Shown: positions 1-36,284, counted from the stretch's first letter. The stretch is 64,000 nucleotides of DNA from Mactra quadrangularis (GCA_025267735.1 CM046298.1:31657264-31721263), one strand, 5' to 3'. Notes: a model not told the origin generated them from the sequence alone. Made by a program: numbers and translations.

Positions 1-2245
1 CTAGGATTAGCCAGATTTGCAAGCAAGGTAAGGTTTGTTTGCCCTAAACACGAATTTTTTGGCATTATGAAACTAGAATTAATGAAACGCAGGAAAACAG
101 GTGTAGTGAATTGTCTGCCTTGTGTTACCTTTGTTGACTGTTGAAAATGGGCATAAAATTAAACCAAACAATAACATTGAAATTATTATTAACTATCTAA
201 ATGTTTTAACTGATCCTTATAATGATACTGTTATCATAGCATTCAGTTATAGGTGCAAATATCATGTATATAAATTATGTAATTATTTTACATCACCACA
301 TTCCTTATTGCAGAAAAGATAAGATATTTGTGAAGTCTTGTTTTTATTCTGGTAGGTGTACAAGTAATATGATTTATTTTAGATGCTTGCTGTCTGGTAA
401 AATATGTATATACAATTTTTATGTACGCAGAAAACATTTGCACAGGTTTTTGTTCGTACTCCAGTCATTATCTAAACTTCAAAAGCATTAACCTGATTTA
501 GTATGTTATATAGTGAAAGGGCAGCATTACCTACTAACCTGACTAAATGGATGAAAATTTCTTTTATAGTCATAGTTCAACATTTACTTTACCAGGAACC
601 CTTCAGGAATCCCTTGTCAGTTATTCAAAGATTTCTCCTTAAAGTTTAACATTAGTGATTCCTCCATTAATTTTAGACAAAAATTTTGGATTCAGATTTG
701 CTGTAACTAGTTGTAACCAATTCATGGAAACTCAAACTCACATCACATCACATATGAACAAAGCAATTTTTCAGTGATACCGATGGAGTCCCAAGCTAAG
801 AATTACTGGGATTCCTTCCAGCTTTTGGGATCTTTTGAAACCCACTGAGTTTCTTTGTGTTAAATTTCTCCGGCCTTGATTTTGGACACGTGTAACAATA
901 TGGATAATTGAATGAATATCTTGTTTATTCTGAATGTTATTTACTAGCAGGTGTATGATAATTCACAATTATTGTTCAGTCTACAGACAATGCATAAAAA
1001 AACACTTAACATATTCATTATGGATTCTGTCTTGTGATGTCTGTACTACAGTTTCATTATTACCGTAAATTTTTGTAGCAAAATCTTATACCTTAGAACA
1101 TACATTAGGCTGAAGATATGACTTTTATGTTAGATATAATATATTATATACATGTATTATTTTATATGTATTATCTTGACCTTGACCTTTTTTGGATATA
1201 CATATATATACAAGTACAGTAAAACCTGTCATATGTGACTTTCTGGCCTGCAATAAAAAAAGGTCACATATTGAGGGCTGAATGAAACACTATTGTAACT
1301 CCCTTTATTTTCAAATGAAAATACTAGAGTGTTTCGTTCAATCCTCGTAATTTTGACAGTAGGTCTTTTAATCCAGGTTCATTCATATTTCTCTTCCGTT
1401 AAGTTATTGCTGAAACATGCATTATAACCTGCGTTAGCAACCATCTGGCGTAAGCAATCACCTGCTGTAAATGGCCAATCTGACTTTTTCCCAACAAAAA
1501 ATATTCTTTTTTACATCTGTTATATTTCCTACATTAGTTTAATGTTTCCATGTTCTACTTACATGTATGTGTGAAGTATATACATGTATATTGGTCATAA
1601 CAATGACTGACCTGTACTTAAACCAAGAATAACTTGACCTTAGCTTGACATTACCAATGTTGATATATTATTGATATAGCCTGGTATAGTTAAATTATAA
1701 TGAACTAGCCAGAAATCTATCTGTTATTACATACAACCTTGCACTGACTACCAGAAGGTCATCCCCAGTGAGGCTTCCATGCATTGTTCATGAATACTGT
1801 GATTGCTTTAAGTTTTCTGAAAGTACATGTACTAGCATAAACTTATTATGTTGTATTGGGAGTCCAAATATTGAGTTGGACTGGGCAAAATGATCAACTA
1901 TATATTTTGGAATAAGTAATGATCACTGGCCTGATTCAATGTTGACTAGCCCTGGGGCTGCAGGTTAGTGGGTCAAGGTGATGATCCTCTGTAAATAGAT
2001 CAGTCTGACAGGAAATGCCTTATAAATCTAGCAAGCTAGGTGGTGAAAAGAGAGAACCTGAATGGCTAAAAGATATCTTGCTGGTGAAAATACACTGAAG
2101 CACACAAAACAGTGCTTGAAAGGTTTATTGTTAGGTCTGTTACTTATATCAGACAATCATTTCTTGTAAAATGTCTTAAATGTGCTAAAAATTGGCTGCT
2201 AAATGTTTAAACATGTTGTGAATATATAATATATATATATTTATT
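1..2245. other. AT-rich intronic or intergenic stretch, no gene
   Basis: Presumed intron, or flank, of the polyamine oxidase gene whose next exon begins at 8098. I find no exon with convincing protein similarity. The stretch 1214-1480 ('agtaaaacctgtcatatgtg' onward) and 4280-4480 look like diverged pieces of one interspersed element. Short TA-rich simple repeats lie at 1135-1215 and 2222-2245. Confidence 0.4.
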
Positions 2246-2713
2246 TAGGGCTGTCACCATATACCGGTATACTGGTCAATTGCAATATGCAGCTGCGGCA
2301 ATACGTACCGCTGTACGATTTTAATGTACCAGTATTTAGTGATATTTTTTATTTTCATCGAAAAAATTTTCCCTTCACCTAATGAAAGTAGCGAAACGTC
2401 AGTTTTTCATGATTCATTCGATTAAAGCTCAAGTTCAAAGAATTTATCAATAATTATATAATATATTCCCATAACTTTAAAAATTCCCAGTTTTTTTTTT
2501 TGTCTGCTATAGGCAGTATCCCTACAAAATCCTTTTACATACTTCAATACTGAAAAGTAACTGTTGAATAAGTTCTTTAAGACAGAAGTATTTTGCAGCC
2601 GTGTCTTAAAATTGGTATGCAAAGCAATATATCGTGGTAAGTATCGCGATACTGTTCTAGTGCATCGCAATTATAATACCGCAATACGCTTCTGATGTAT
2701 CGTGACAGCCCTG
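2246..2713. mobile_element. hAT-like MITE with agggctgtcac ends
   Basis: The left end reads 'tagggctgtcac' and the right end is its near-exact reverse complement ('gtgacagccctg'), giving about 12-bp terminal inverted repeats. The interior is rich in paired 'taccg/cggta' and 'gtatcgcgat' motifs and has no credible reading frame. The ends resemble those of non-autonomous hAT elements. No matching 8-bp target duplication is visible, so the exact boundaries are uncertain. Confidence 0.6.
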
Positions 2714-2812
2714 AATCCCTTTAATACCATCTCCTTTTCTGAATATAAAGATTTAATTTCTCTATAACATTAACAGTATAACATGCACTAAAACCACAAT
2801 ATAGGTAAAACT

Positions 2813-3593
2813 TAGGGCTGCAACGATTCGATTCGATACATCGAAACTCGATTGCAAGGGTGCCGATTTGATTTCGATTCGGGACCCGCGAGTTTCGATT
2901 CGATACTGACTTTTAAAAGTGTCTACATAAGTTATAACGATCAAAGCAAAGGCGCGCCTAAAAGTCAAAGTATACGTTGACAGTGAAACTGGGTTTCACT
3001 TTGTTACATTTCTGTTAAATTTCCATTACGATTTTATGTAACATGATTGGAAACTCAGTTCCAAATATACATTCTATAGTATATGCCCCGATCCTCCGCC
3101 AATTGGGTCGGTGTGATTGAATTTTACCTGTTCTGACACACTGGAAGATTTTAGGCTCCGCATGAGCAAGCCAAGTTTTGTTGTTAGTTTATTCAAATTT
3201 AAATAGTTTTGCATGTACAGTGCATGTTTAACTAATATGTACAATAGTATACCAAGTACTGCATCTTTCTACAATTTATGATCCATGCTGTCTTTACGTT
3301 TTAAGTCGATATTACATTAATAATACATTTTCGCGACCTTTACATTCGTACCCAATCCATTTCGTACTTGAATAAAGCAAATATTAATTATCAGATTTTC
3401 GAGTTTTGTGTTATCCAATTTTAGTAACAATTTTATTTAATTAATATTATTTAGTTTTAAGCTCAAATATATGTATAAATGCATATTTGTAGTAAATTGT
3501 ATTAATAAAAGAATCGAATCGAAAAAAATCGAATCGAAAAAATAATAATCGAATCGCATTGAATCGACTTTCCGGTGAATCGTTGCAGCACTA
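2813..3593 (+). mobile_element. Non-autonomous hAT element, copy 1 (781 bp)
   Basis: Terminal inverted repeats 'tag(g/t)gctgcaacgattc' bound the element. A perfect 8-bp target duplication 'gtaaaact' flanks it at 2805-2812 and 3594-3601, which is the hAT signature. Subterminal zones are built of repeated 'tcgattcgat' / 'atcgaatcga' words. No transposase reading frame is present. A near-identical copy in the same orientation lies at 51829-52610. Confidence 0.85.
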
Positions 3594-3601
3594 GTAAAAC
3601 T

Positions 3602-5557
3602 GTGAAGTGTTAGTGTGTGCTACATACAAGTACAGGAAGGTCATCTTTGTTTATGTGTTCTGGGTTGATCAGTATTTATATATATACAGTATCCACTAAA
3701 AGTTTTGAGACTAAAGAAAATAACTACAATTCTTGAATTTTAATGATTATTTTTTGTAGAATCATTATTAATACATTTTTAAAAGTATGGTTTATGATAA
3801 AAAAATTGAAAACAAATTCATGAATGCAACACTTTATAAGATTCAGCATCTGACATCGTAAAGCCTTCAAAGCCATGTTTATTGTAATAATTTTCCACAA
3901 CAAAGTTTTTATGCTATTTTTGTAGTCTCAGTTATAATAATAATGATCACCAAAATCATTGGTATAGAGGAACTGTAGAGATTATTTAAATCAGTGGGGT
4001 TAATGCAAGTGCCACTGCCACTACTGTTGAATAGAATTTAACCTTAAATCATGCAATAATAAAGTTTGGCATAAAGAGCCATAAAACCCCAAACAAAACA
4101 TTAACCAATGGTCAATTATAGTACTACAAGGTTTTAACCCAGGATTTACCAGTGATTATTTAGTATCAGTATTAAATGTATCATAATTAATTTAAGGTTG
4201 GTACTTGAACCTGGTTTAACCTAATACTTATTGTAAATAATTGATTTTTCTTGAATTTCTGCATTGTCATGTATTACATATACTGTGAAACCTTGCAACA
4301 ATATACAGTGGTATGGCTATTATAGATTGACTGTTATTGAGAGGTCATTGTTGAAAGGGAGGGTCATGATCCTGTGATAATTCAGGACGAGGGTGGTTAA
4401 ATAAAGGTGACTGCTGTAAAGAAGTGGTAGTGATTGTTATCAGGTGATGGCCGTTATAGGTGGCTTTTGTCTGTATATAATGTAAAGGAATCTATTGATT
4501 TTACCTGAGATGGTCATGAATGTTTAGAGTAACAAACTATATTTGATCTTGAAGTCTTAAAAGTATCCAATGGATCATTGTAGTTATAATGTACAGGCAT
4601 GAAATTGTTCTGATTTTTTGTGGTCCTGAAATGAGCCCAGTTAGAGGAAGATTCGGTAAAACTCTGTCTGCTGACAAACTGACATTATCTCCATGACCAG
4701 ATACTATTACACATGTTTTTTTAACTTCATATGAGAATTTCTTCCTCTAAATTGGAGAGCTCTTTCTTAAAAAAAGACTGGCCTCATGTAGGCAGAGCAT
4801 TGAGTTCAAGACTTAGTAAAAACAATCCATGTGGCAGTTAAGGATGCTTTTAAATGAAACTGAACTCAGTTTTGAAGTGGATGGACATTTGCTCGTTCAT
4901 TAAAAAAGTTGTTTTCTGCAGTGAAAACATTCTCTGTCAGGTAAAAAAATACATTTTGTATCCTGTGGATGAAATGTGTTGGTTAGCAACAGTGTTTGAT
5001 GAAAATACACTCGGTTATAGCCCTCAGAGTCAGACAATTCCCATTCCGTTTTCTAGTTTTTGTTTCCCTGCTTGTCTCAATTGCCTGGTTGATGCAATAT
5101 TCTATGTCTTCTGTTGTAATTGTTAACTTTGATTCCTACAGTCAGTGAATATTGTACATGAAACATAATAGCTGTGTGTGGTATTAAGACTATGGTCTGA
5201 TCCACAAGTGACTGTAACAATGTACAAAATAGGCAGTTTACTATGTCATACCGGGTAGTTAAAATAAATTCTAAGCTGTCACCAGTGTCTGTGTGCCTCA
5301 GTATAAGAAACAGTTTTGCAGCGATTATGAGTTAAACAAGAATTCTAGAGAGGAACAAAAAAAAAAGAAACAAAAATGCATGCCACCATTTGAAACAATG
5401 TTTAGTTATTAGTACTTATTTATTTTAGTCTAATTGTGAAGCAAGTTCTTTCAACTTAGACTAATAACTTTCAAGTCTGCTTCCTTGTCTCCCAGTACTG
5501 AGCTACTGAACTTGTAAACTTGCAAGTTTCTTGCTCAAAGAAACAACAAGATAGGTT
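3602..5557. other. Intronic stretch without a recognised gene
   Basis: AT-rich and without supportable coding sequence. The segment 3686-3925 starts 'cagtatccactaaaag' and may be a decayed Tc1/mariner-type end, but I see no convincing partner end. The segment 4280-4480 is a diverged interspersed repeat related to 1214-1480. The open frame at 4854-5126 shows no recognisable domain. Confidence 0.35.
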
Positions 5558-5630
5558 TTTGATGGGGTTTGAACCAAGGCAGAGCCAGTCCGGTGTTGTA
5601 ACGCTTGGCCATCCCCCTCCCTCTTGAAGC
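5558..5630 (-). mobile_element. tRNA-derived SINE head (minus strand)
   Basis: Read on the minus strand the segment has an A-box-like 'tggccaagcgttacaac' and a B-box-like 'ggttcaaaccc' at normal tRNA spacing. The arms do not fold into a good cloverleaf, so this is a SINE head or tRNA relic rather than a working tRNA. Confidence 0.45.
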
Positions 5631-5784
5631 AATTTGCTAGTATGGAGTCTAAACTTGGGAGTCATACAGGTATTTGTCATAATATAAGTTATTACAATCA
5701 ATCTTAAACGAGTGTTTTCCAATGGCATCTGTTGGTTTAACAAAAAATTGTGCAGAAAATTTGCTCCACAATCATTAGCAAATT

Positions 5785-5892
5785 ATCATGGAGGCATGTT
5801 CATAATGTTCATGAACTGTTCTTAAAAAGGTTCATGAAACCATTGGTTTATGAACTGTTCATAAAATAATAATAAAAAAGTTCATGAACTTT
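5785..5892. repeat. Cluster of GTTCATGAAC-type palindromes, copy 1
   Basis: A short zone is composed of variants of 'gttcatgaac' and 'gaactgttcat'. The same word composition recurs at 15893-16012, so this is an interspersed element or a shared low-complexity motif. Confidence 0.5.
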
Positions 5893-5897
5893 GATAC

Positions 5898-5976
5898 AGT
5901 TTCAACTCAAAACAACTCACGACCCCTCAATCAGTAGACTTGCATGCTACCTAATGAGCTAGCCTGAGGCTGCTAC
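5898..5976 (-). mobile_element. tRNA-Lys-like SINE head fragment (family D)
   Basis: The reverse strand reads 'ggctagctcattaggtagca', close to a tRNA-Lys D-arm, followed by 'agtctactgattgaggggtc'. It matches the heads of the longer copies at 17575-17807 and 30330-30580. Confidence 0.5.
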
Positions 5977-7074
5977 ATGTATTGTATTGTATCTTGGAAA
6001 TAGCCTGACATTGAACTCCTTATTTGATTTCTAAAGCTGGTTACATAATACATATTGTTTATTGTATGTTCATGGTATATGACAATTTAAACATACATTT
6101 GTATATACTTTATCTTTTTAATCTTAATTAAGACAATATTAAGGGTTCTTATTTTAATTGCCTGCTTCCTTTAGAAATCTTAATTGCATGCCTTAAGTGT
6201 AACGGTATGTAAATTTTCAATAGTATGTTTTCTGTTAAAGTTGATTGTGGTTACTGAGGGTTGTTGATTGTAAAACTGTAGTTCTGTTGTCATTGATTTA
6301 TTTCAACAACATTCTTAAGTCTCACTTCCATATTCTTTGTTGTTAGGTATGCTCTTTACAAGCTCGGTAAACAGATATACTGTCATTGGACGCCCTGATA
6401 TGGGGTTACGTCTAGATGACCTTTGTGTTGACCAATCAATATGCAGTTTTCATCCTGAAGAAACACTATTAATAGCTTCAAAATTCTGGAATTTCTAAAT
6501 AGTCTTAAGAGATTTTGAAATATTTTGATCCATGAATATCTACAAGGTACATCAAATAAAGTTAAAATTACCATCCAAAACTGAATATTATAGCTTTATA
6601 CTACATTATTGTAGTATCATTGCATAGTTTATCTGATTATAAAACCTTATATGATGCACAGTTTAAATTATTTATCTTTATCCATTGTAGTTCAGGTTTT
6701 GTATACTTTAAATGGTCCGGGTTTTTATTATCTTGTCTTTTTTAATGCAATTATTGTGTAAGAATTGGCTGTTTCTCAAAATGTTTTGACATATTATTAC
6801 TTGTCTAGCCTTGAAGTTTATCTTGAACCAAAATAAAGTTGTCTGATGTTCAATGTAGCATAGCAACTATAGGTTATATAATATTATGTATAATTTAAGA
6901 GTTTCGTCTTGCACAATGTCTTCATGCATCAACAACTCTGACCTAATGGGCCAGATTTAAGTTTATCAAGCATTATAAAGGTTGTCCTTGTGTCATATAT
7001 AGTTTTATGGCTAGGTTCAGGTGAAAGATCATTTATCAAAAAGTATAATAACGACATAACTGTTGTTTCTTATA
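5977..7074. other. Intronic stretch without recognised features
   Basis: AT-rich sequence. No reading frame with a recognisable domain, no RNA gene and no clear repeat were seen. Confidence 0.3.
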
Positions 7075-7152
7075 TCGCGGGCTTGGCGCAAAATGGTCGT
7101 AACTCAATTTTAAAAAAGAGTGAGTTACGACCGTTTTGGGCTAACCCTGCAA
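7075..7152. repeat. 75-bp hairpin element, copy 1
   Basis: Two arms of about 30 bases ('gcgcaaaatggtcgtaactc' and 'gagttacgaccgttttgggc') flank a short loop. Related hairpins lie at 8959, 32494, 37509 and 39754, so this is a dispersed foldback family. Confidence 0.7.
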
Positions 7153-7501
7153 TATATAATAATGTTACAAGATTAAATGCTGACTGGCAGTGTTGTCCTA
7201 AGAAAGCAGTCATTGTATTTCGTGTTGGTAATTTAGTCTGTTGATATTTTTTTGTGATGTCAGGTCACTTTCATTATGTGACTTTATATCAAGGGAGGTT
7301 ACTCTCGGTCATGTCTACTTTAAGATTAATCATGAAGTTTTATAGACCTGTTTTGTCATTTAAATCTATAAATCTTTGCATGAAGTTTTACATCTCTGTT
7401 TTTTTATGTGGGTTTAACTTCCATAACACTGAAGAGAACTCACTTATTTGTCCAATATTTGGACCATGTCTCACAGTTTTTATTTGGATTGAAATAGATC
7501 A

Positions 7502-7663
7502 GGCCTGGTTTCAGTATTTGGGGAAGGGGCCTGGGGCCTTTTTTATATAGAACATTTGGGGAAGTTTTATTGCAATTTCATAGCTAGGGGAACAAACAAT
7601 ATAAGTTAAACTCTAAATTTGGGGAAAACTGCATGATTTTAAAGAAATTTCAAGAGGGGAAGG
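7502..7663 (+). repeat. Interspersed repeat family G, plus copy
   Basis: The segment containing 'ttatatagaacatttgggga' and 'tgattttaaagaaatttcaa' matches the reverse complement of 20493-20650 along its length. No terminal repeats are visible. It is a dispersed repeat of unknown class. Confidence 0.5.
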
Positions 7664-8097
7664 CACCTGTAAACAGCCCCTGTTATACAAGGAAAAAAGG
7701 TCTGTAGATGATTACTTGGTATCAAGTGAAGTGAGATGAGTCAAGTCATGTGACACTGGGAAGTGTCATACAAGTGTGGTTGTTCTAGCCCTAGGTTTCT
7801 GTTTAATAATGAACATCTTTGATTGACAGTGCTGACTTCTTTTATCCTTCCATTGTATGAAGACCTAATGACCAAGGTGGTCTTAAAAGCAGTAATTGAC
7901 TGTATATTAAATTTGAACAGAATTAGAAAGTAACTGCAACTCTACCTGGCTTTATCATGGATTATTTCTCTTAGTAAATTTTGTGTTAAAGTTTCTTTTG
8001 TTACAACATAAACTTGATCTAAATTTTTGCCATCTGTGGAACAATCTGGCTTTAATGTGGTTTCCACATTATATTTCTTGTATTTTTCTACTTTCAG

Positions 8098-31484
<23,387 letters not shown>

Positions 31485-31572
31485 TGTATAAATATAATAT
31501 ATAATACACTATAATATACAACATAATTTTACCATGTTTATAGTATGAGTTTTGAATTTTGAATTTTTTTGT

Positions 31573-31663
31573 TAACCAGTCTAGAAATACAAGGATCTGA
31601 TTGGTTAGTTATTGGGCATGTGCAATATTGACCAATCAGGAACGAGTATTGTGAGACTGGTAC
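31573..31663. mobile_element. Foldback MITE (accagtct...agactggt) in 3' UTR, copy 1
   Basis: Arms 'accagtctagaaatacaagg' and 'gagtattgtgagactggt' pair and include 'ctgattggt' / 'accaatcag', inverted CCAAT motifs. A second copy is at 40259-40348. It lies 89 bp after the PAOX-like stop, so it is probably transcribed in the 3' UTR. Confidence 0.7.
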
Positions 31664-32062
31664 CAAAAATTTGAAATTATTTATTACAGTTATGAAATAG
31701 ATACTGATTTTTAAAATGATTGTTAGTTATGTGTTTTATATAAACAATGTATACTGTGTTATATAAAAAAAATATGTTTGTTTTTATTTTAACTGAAATT
31801 TTTTTTTAGCAGAGTGTATTGATGCACGTAAAGATTGTTTTTATGGGAACATTTTTGTTTGGAAAGCTAACATTATGACATCAGTTGCGTGAGAAAGTGT
31901 CACAATAATTGTCTAGGAATTTGTGTGAATATTTTTTTCCTGAAAATCAATGCCACTTGTCAAGTGTTCTTTCCTGTCAAAGATGACTCTCAAGTTTGTA
32001 GTTTTCTTCATTTATAAATCCCAAGGTACGACTTTTTAGAATGAACTTTTTATGATGCCAGA

Positions 32063-32068
32063 AATAAA
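32063..32068 (+). terminator. Candidate polyadenylation signal AATAAA
   Basis: Canonical hexamer 579 bp after the PAOX-like stop codon. Later AATAAA sites also exist (for example near 36741 and 40540), so which one ends the transcript cannot be decided here. Confidence 0.35.
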
Positions 32069-32493
32069 CTTCTGAATGAATGAAAAAAATACATTGGCAG
32101 CAAATACTGATTTTTGATTGAGCTTTGAGTTTTAAGCATGTATTTTAAATATATTCCTTTTTTTTCATGTATTAAAATAAGGTAGGCAATGTTTATTCAT
32201 TCTAAGTAGGAAATTTCTTCATAGTTTTTCAGCATTTTTCTTTGAGCATTAGTTTACTGTTTACAGTGGGTTTTTTTTCTAAATTTTTTAACAATGGTAG
32301 TTTGAGATTATTTTTGACAAGTACATTAAAATTCAATCTTGCATGGACTAAATTTTCAAAATTCAATAAGATCTTAAATTTGATCTGCAAATTTCCGAAG
32401 ACGAGTACATTTGTAATTAGTCCAATTTTAAAATCAATTTTTTCTACAATAAATGAGTGTAAAACTGTCACATAAGGCTGCATTTACATCTCG

Positions 32494-32565
32494 CGGGTTA
32501 AGCGCAAAACTGTCGTTACTCAATATGAGAAAAGAGTGAGTTATGACCTTTATGCGCTAAACCCA
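32494..32565. repeat. 75-bp hairpin element, copy 3
   Basis: Arms 'cgggttaagcgcaaaactgt' and 'ttatgcgctaaaccca', with apex words 'gttactca' and 'tgagttatgac'. Same subfamily as 7075-7152. Confidence 0.7.
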
Positions 32566-33484
32566 TGATCTGTTACAGTAATAATTTTCATTTCAAACTG
32601 TATTCATGTATTATGTTATTTCTTTTTTGTGCTCATCTCAAAGAAAGAGTTTGGCTCTTCGATTTTTTTTAAAGTAAAAGTTCATTTTTTTGAGATTATT
32701 ACTAGACATTGTTTTATGAAACCTTTTTGATTGATTCAAAAGTTTGTTGTTGTTGTTGTTGTTTTTTAACCTCTCTGTTTGATATAATAGTCTTATTTTA
32801 TTCACTATTTGACGTTTTCTAGTAATACATGATGATGTATGTTGATATAAATGTTTAACTTTTCTTTTTTTTTTTTTTTATATTAAAATCTGTAAACCTA
32901 TTATTTTTATTAGTTTTCACTATTGTTGAGTTACTGTCAATGTATTGTTATCACCATGGATTTGTTTTTGTTTAAGTTTTGAGTTCTACTTTACTCTTAG
33001 ATTTTAAAAGTAAGATCATTAGTAGCGTAGCCCAAAACCTAGTAATTGTGAAAAATTGATGGTGGCTTCTAAAAATTACTTATTGGGTATGATCAATAAT
33101 AATAATATTTATTTAGCATAGTGTACACTTAGCAAAATAACAAAGAACTTATCTATAACAGCATGTAGTAATTTAATATGACACAAACTCCAGGGATAAA
33201 ACAAAAAAGGGCAATCCCTTATTTCCATTATGGTCCTAATGTGTTGGTGGTGTAACAAAGAGAGGCTAGTTGATAATTTTGCATATTATATAAAATACAA
33301 TTTAAAGGGGTAATGCTTGTTAAAATATAAAATGAAGATTGTTGTTAATTTTTAAGATTTTAGAAAATTTATTTTACAAAAATTGAAAATTTTAACTTCA
33401 GTATGAATGTCTGAAGATATGTTTACTATTTGAGTACTGAACACTATATCTAAAACTCTTTAACTGCTAGAAAACCTGTCTACT

Positions 33485-33562
33485 TTGGATTTGAACTAAT
33501 GTGGAGCTGGCTATCCTATGATTACCAATTCAACTTCTTAACCTCTCGGGCACGCCCTCTTT
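33485..33562 (-). mobile_element. tRNA-Ser/Leu-like head (minus strand)
   Basis: The reverse strand reads 'gcgtgcccgagaggttaaga' then, after a long variable region, 'gttcaaatcc'. Class II tRNA proportions and a mutated stem suggest a SINE head or tRNA relic. Confidence 0.45.
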
Positions 33563-34946
33563 GTATGGTGACACACCTTCAAGATAATGTGGATCTCTGA
33601 GAAAATTTTAATACTAATCAATTTATAGAAAATATCAATGCTTTCTTGAATGTCTTTGATACAAAATTAATGTGCTTATTTAAAATGACAACAAACGAGA
33701 TCAAAGTTTTCAGTTGTTTTTATTTTTCATTTTGGATCAATTAGAGTTGATATAGTGTAATTATTTATTACAAATCATTATGACAGTGTTCTCTGAATAA
33801 ACATCATTAATGGTCCCCCATGCTTTGTAATGTATATCTGCATGGGTGCAAGTTTTCAGGCATATGCTTGAAGTTCAGGTTTTTCACAACAAATTAGACA
33901 ATGTTTTGCTATTAAATTATGAAGAAAAATAGTTTCAAATTACAGTTTTCAGGTTTTTCAAAATTTTCATCTTGCATCCATGTATCTGTTTGTTCTAAGC
34001 TTGTTAGACTACGACTTGATCCTTATTTCTCTTTATAGCTGAAATTTCATTATATTTTCTTGGAATTATTCATAATGAGCAATCCCATTTATACGGATAT
34101 TTCAGGGTTTAAGTTTCACAATTACATGAGATACGTGGACATATGATTTATTGTTTGAATATGTAATATGTACAGTGATATCATTGTTCACTGTTTTACA
34201 TAATAATTATATCATACCATGTCAGAATTGATTATTTTAATAATTTGATATCACAGAACAGAAGAGAACATACATGTACATGTATTAGCCGTAGAGGTTA
34301 GGGTTAGAGCTTAGAACATGCTGAATCAGCTTTTTTGTTTGTTGCAATGAAACATGAAATATTATATTGTAATTTGTCTCCTTAAAGGAAAAAGGAAACC
34401 ATCTTATATAAGATTTAGGAACAATTTGGTACCTTCTTGATTTAAGGGGGAATACTATCATAGTTTAAATAGTTATAAGATGTAAAACTTTTATTAGAAA
34501 TTGTACGGTTTATAATTAACTTACGAAAGTATGTGCTTATATTTGTAGTGTTTTACTGTATACATGTATTTTACTTTTTGTTTCTATTGGTTTTCTCTCG
34601 TTGAAATCCTTATTTTATATTTCATGTTTTAACTCACTTCTGATGTTTGTATTATGCATTTAAAACACAACTCTTTATACAAAACTGCTGTGAACTAATT
34701 TTGCAATGCATTCTTTTAATGTCTATAAAAGATGTCTTGAGATTTGGTCGTAGTTGCATGGAACATTAAATTTTTCATTTTCAAGTTTCTTTTACTTATT
34801 TTCATTTTATTTTGGTATTTGTTTTTGAGATATCGTTTTGTTTTGAGATACTGTTTTTTTTATTATTTACAAATATTAATTTTGAGCTTAGTGTTGATAT
34901 ACAGAGGTATGTAGAAGTGGTATTAGTAATTTGTTTAGTATGGTAA

Positions 34947-35230
34947 TTATACCCCCGCTTCGAAGAAGAGGGGGGTATACTGTTTTACCCTTGTCCGTGC
35001 GTGCGTGCGTGTGTGCGTCCGTCCGTCCGTCCGTTACAAAATTTCCGTCACAGTTTTCTCAGCAACTATACCATGCAGCAGCCTGAAACTTTGCATATTG
35101 CTTCATCCTATAGTCCCATGTGGTGTAAAGCGATTTCATGCTCCTTACTCATCTACTTCCTGTTTGTCGCATATTTTTAGATTTTGGCGGGGGTATCACT
35201 AGTGAGCATTAGCTCACAGATTTACTTGTT
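34947..35230 (+). mobile_element. Family A element, copy 1
   Basis: Starts 'ttatacccccgcttcgaag', carries a (gtcc)n microsatellite at 35017-35032, and ends 'gcgggggtatcac', hairpin 'gtgagcattagctcac', then 'agatttacttgtt'. Other copies are at 36285, 41549-42134 (minus) and 62266. It is non-coding; the frame at 35005-35202 recurs only because the repeat does. The layout (5' terminal repeat matched by a subterminal 3' repeat, then hairpin and CTTGTT end) suggests a non-autonomous Helentron/Helitron-like element. Confidence 0.75.
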
Positions 35231-36284
35231 GTATATGTGTGATAAATAGGTAACATGTTAAATGTTTTTTTAGATTATATGAATATATAGGTACATGTGT
35301 ATATGTTAGAACTATTAACTATAAATGTTATGTATATTAATTTCTATCCCATGTTGCTGTTTCTACCATCCCGCACATCTGTGTTGATATCTCAGTGTTG
35401 GTTTGGGTCTGTATTCAGGCAAACAAGAAAACCTGCTTCTTTTCCCTCCCTCAAATTACCAAATGGCTGTTTTTTTTATTAAACATGTATTTTGTATAGT
35501 CTGAAAGAATCTTCATGTCTGAAGTTTTATTTTTTTATTTCAAAATGAAAATATTGTGTTTTACTTTCACTTACATATGACTTTATTTAAGGTGAAATCA
35601 ATATGACAAATCTGCATTGAAGTACAATCTGTGATGTAATCAGATATACATATGTATAGACATACAAATAAAACATACTTTTTTGTTCTATGATCCCCCC
35701 TGTTATATGTGAACAATTGTAGCAGATAGAAAGACAGTCTTTATTGTAAGGTCTGCTTTATAAGTAAAACAGCTTTCATTGAACTTCTTTATATTATAAA
35801 ACTTGCTGAATACACAACTAAATGCAATATGTTACCTTATTGTTTACCCTTATTGTTTACTCTGATTGTTTTAACTTTTTAACAATGATGTTTGTGCCTC
35901 TTATTGTCTAACAAAAATTAAATAGGATGTGATAGAAAAATTACTGGGGTTAAAATAGTATTCATATTATAGGCTATCTATATAGTCACTTTGTAGATGA
36001 CTATATAAAGTCTCAACAGCTGATTGATTATTTCTCTTGCACGTAAAAGAATTACCAAGGTATAAGCACATTTGGTTTTTGATAATAGCACATCTATATG
36101 ATATTTGTGTCCATTTTATCAAGTGTAAATGTTATTTCCGATCATTTGGTACTTTGTTGATTGTTTTATCTTATCAAGTATAGAATGTTATATTTATATA
36201 TATATAGAGTTGTGTATTTCACATATTACTGTACACATGTAGACGGGTTATGAAAATGGTGTAATGTAGGTATTTATATCAGTT

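Larger units (their letters stand above)
32069..34946. other. 3' flank or long 3' UTR, repeats only
   Basis: No gene. It contains the hairpin element at 32494 and a tRNA-like head at 33485. (TTG)n at 32743-32764 and T-runs near 32863 are simple repeats. 33085-33215 is a diverged relative of 15215-15350. The frames at 32229-32483 overlap on both strands and are not coding. Confidence 0.4.

Noticed and set aside
1..28. Possible exon end 'gcaagcaag|gtaagg' at the left edge
   Set aside because: The donor is good, but none of the three frames resembles the polyamine oxidase segment expected before the exon at 8098, and only 27 bases are visible.
3686..3925. Tc1/mariner-like end 'cagtatccactaaaag...gagact'
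   Set aside because: Only one plausible end is seen. The supposed partner ('tagtctcag' near 3922) is too short.
34296..34312. Interstitial telomere repeat 'ggttagggttag'
   Set aside because: Only two TTAGGG-like units, within the range expected by chance.
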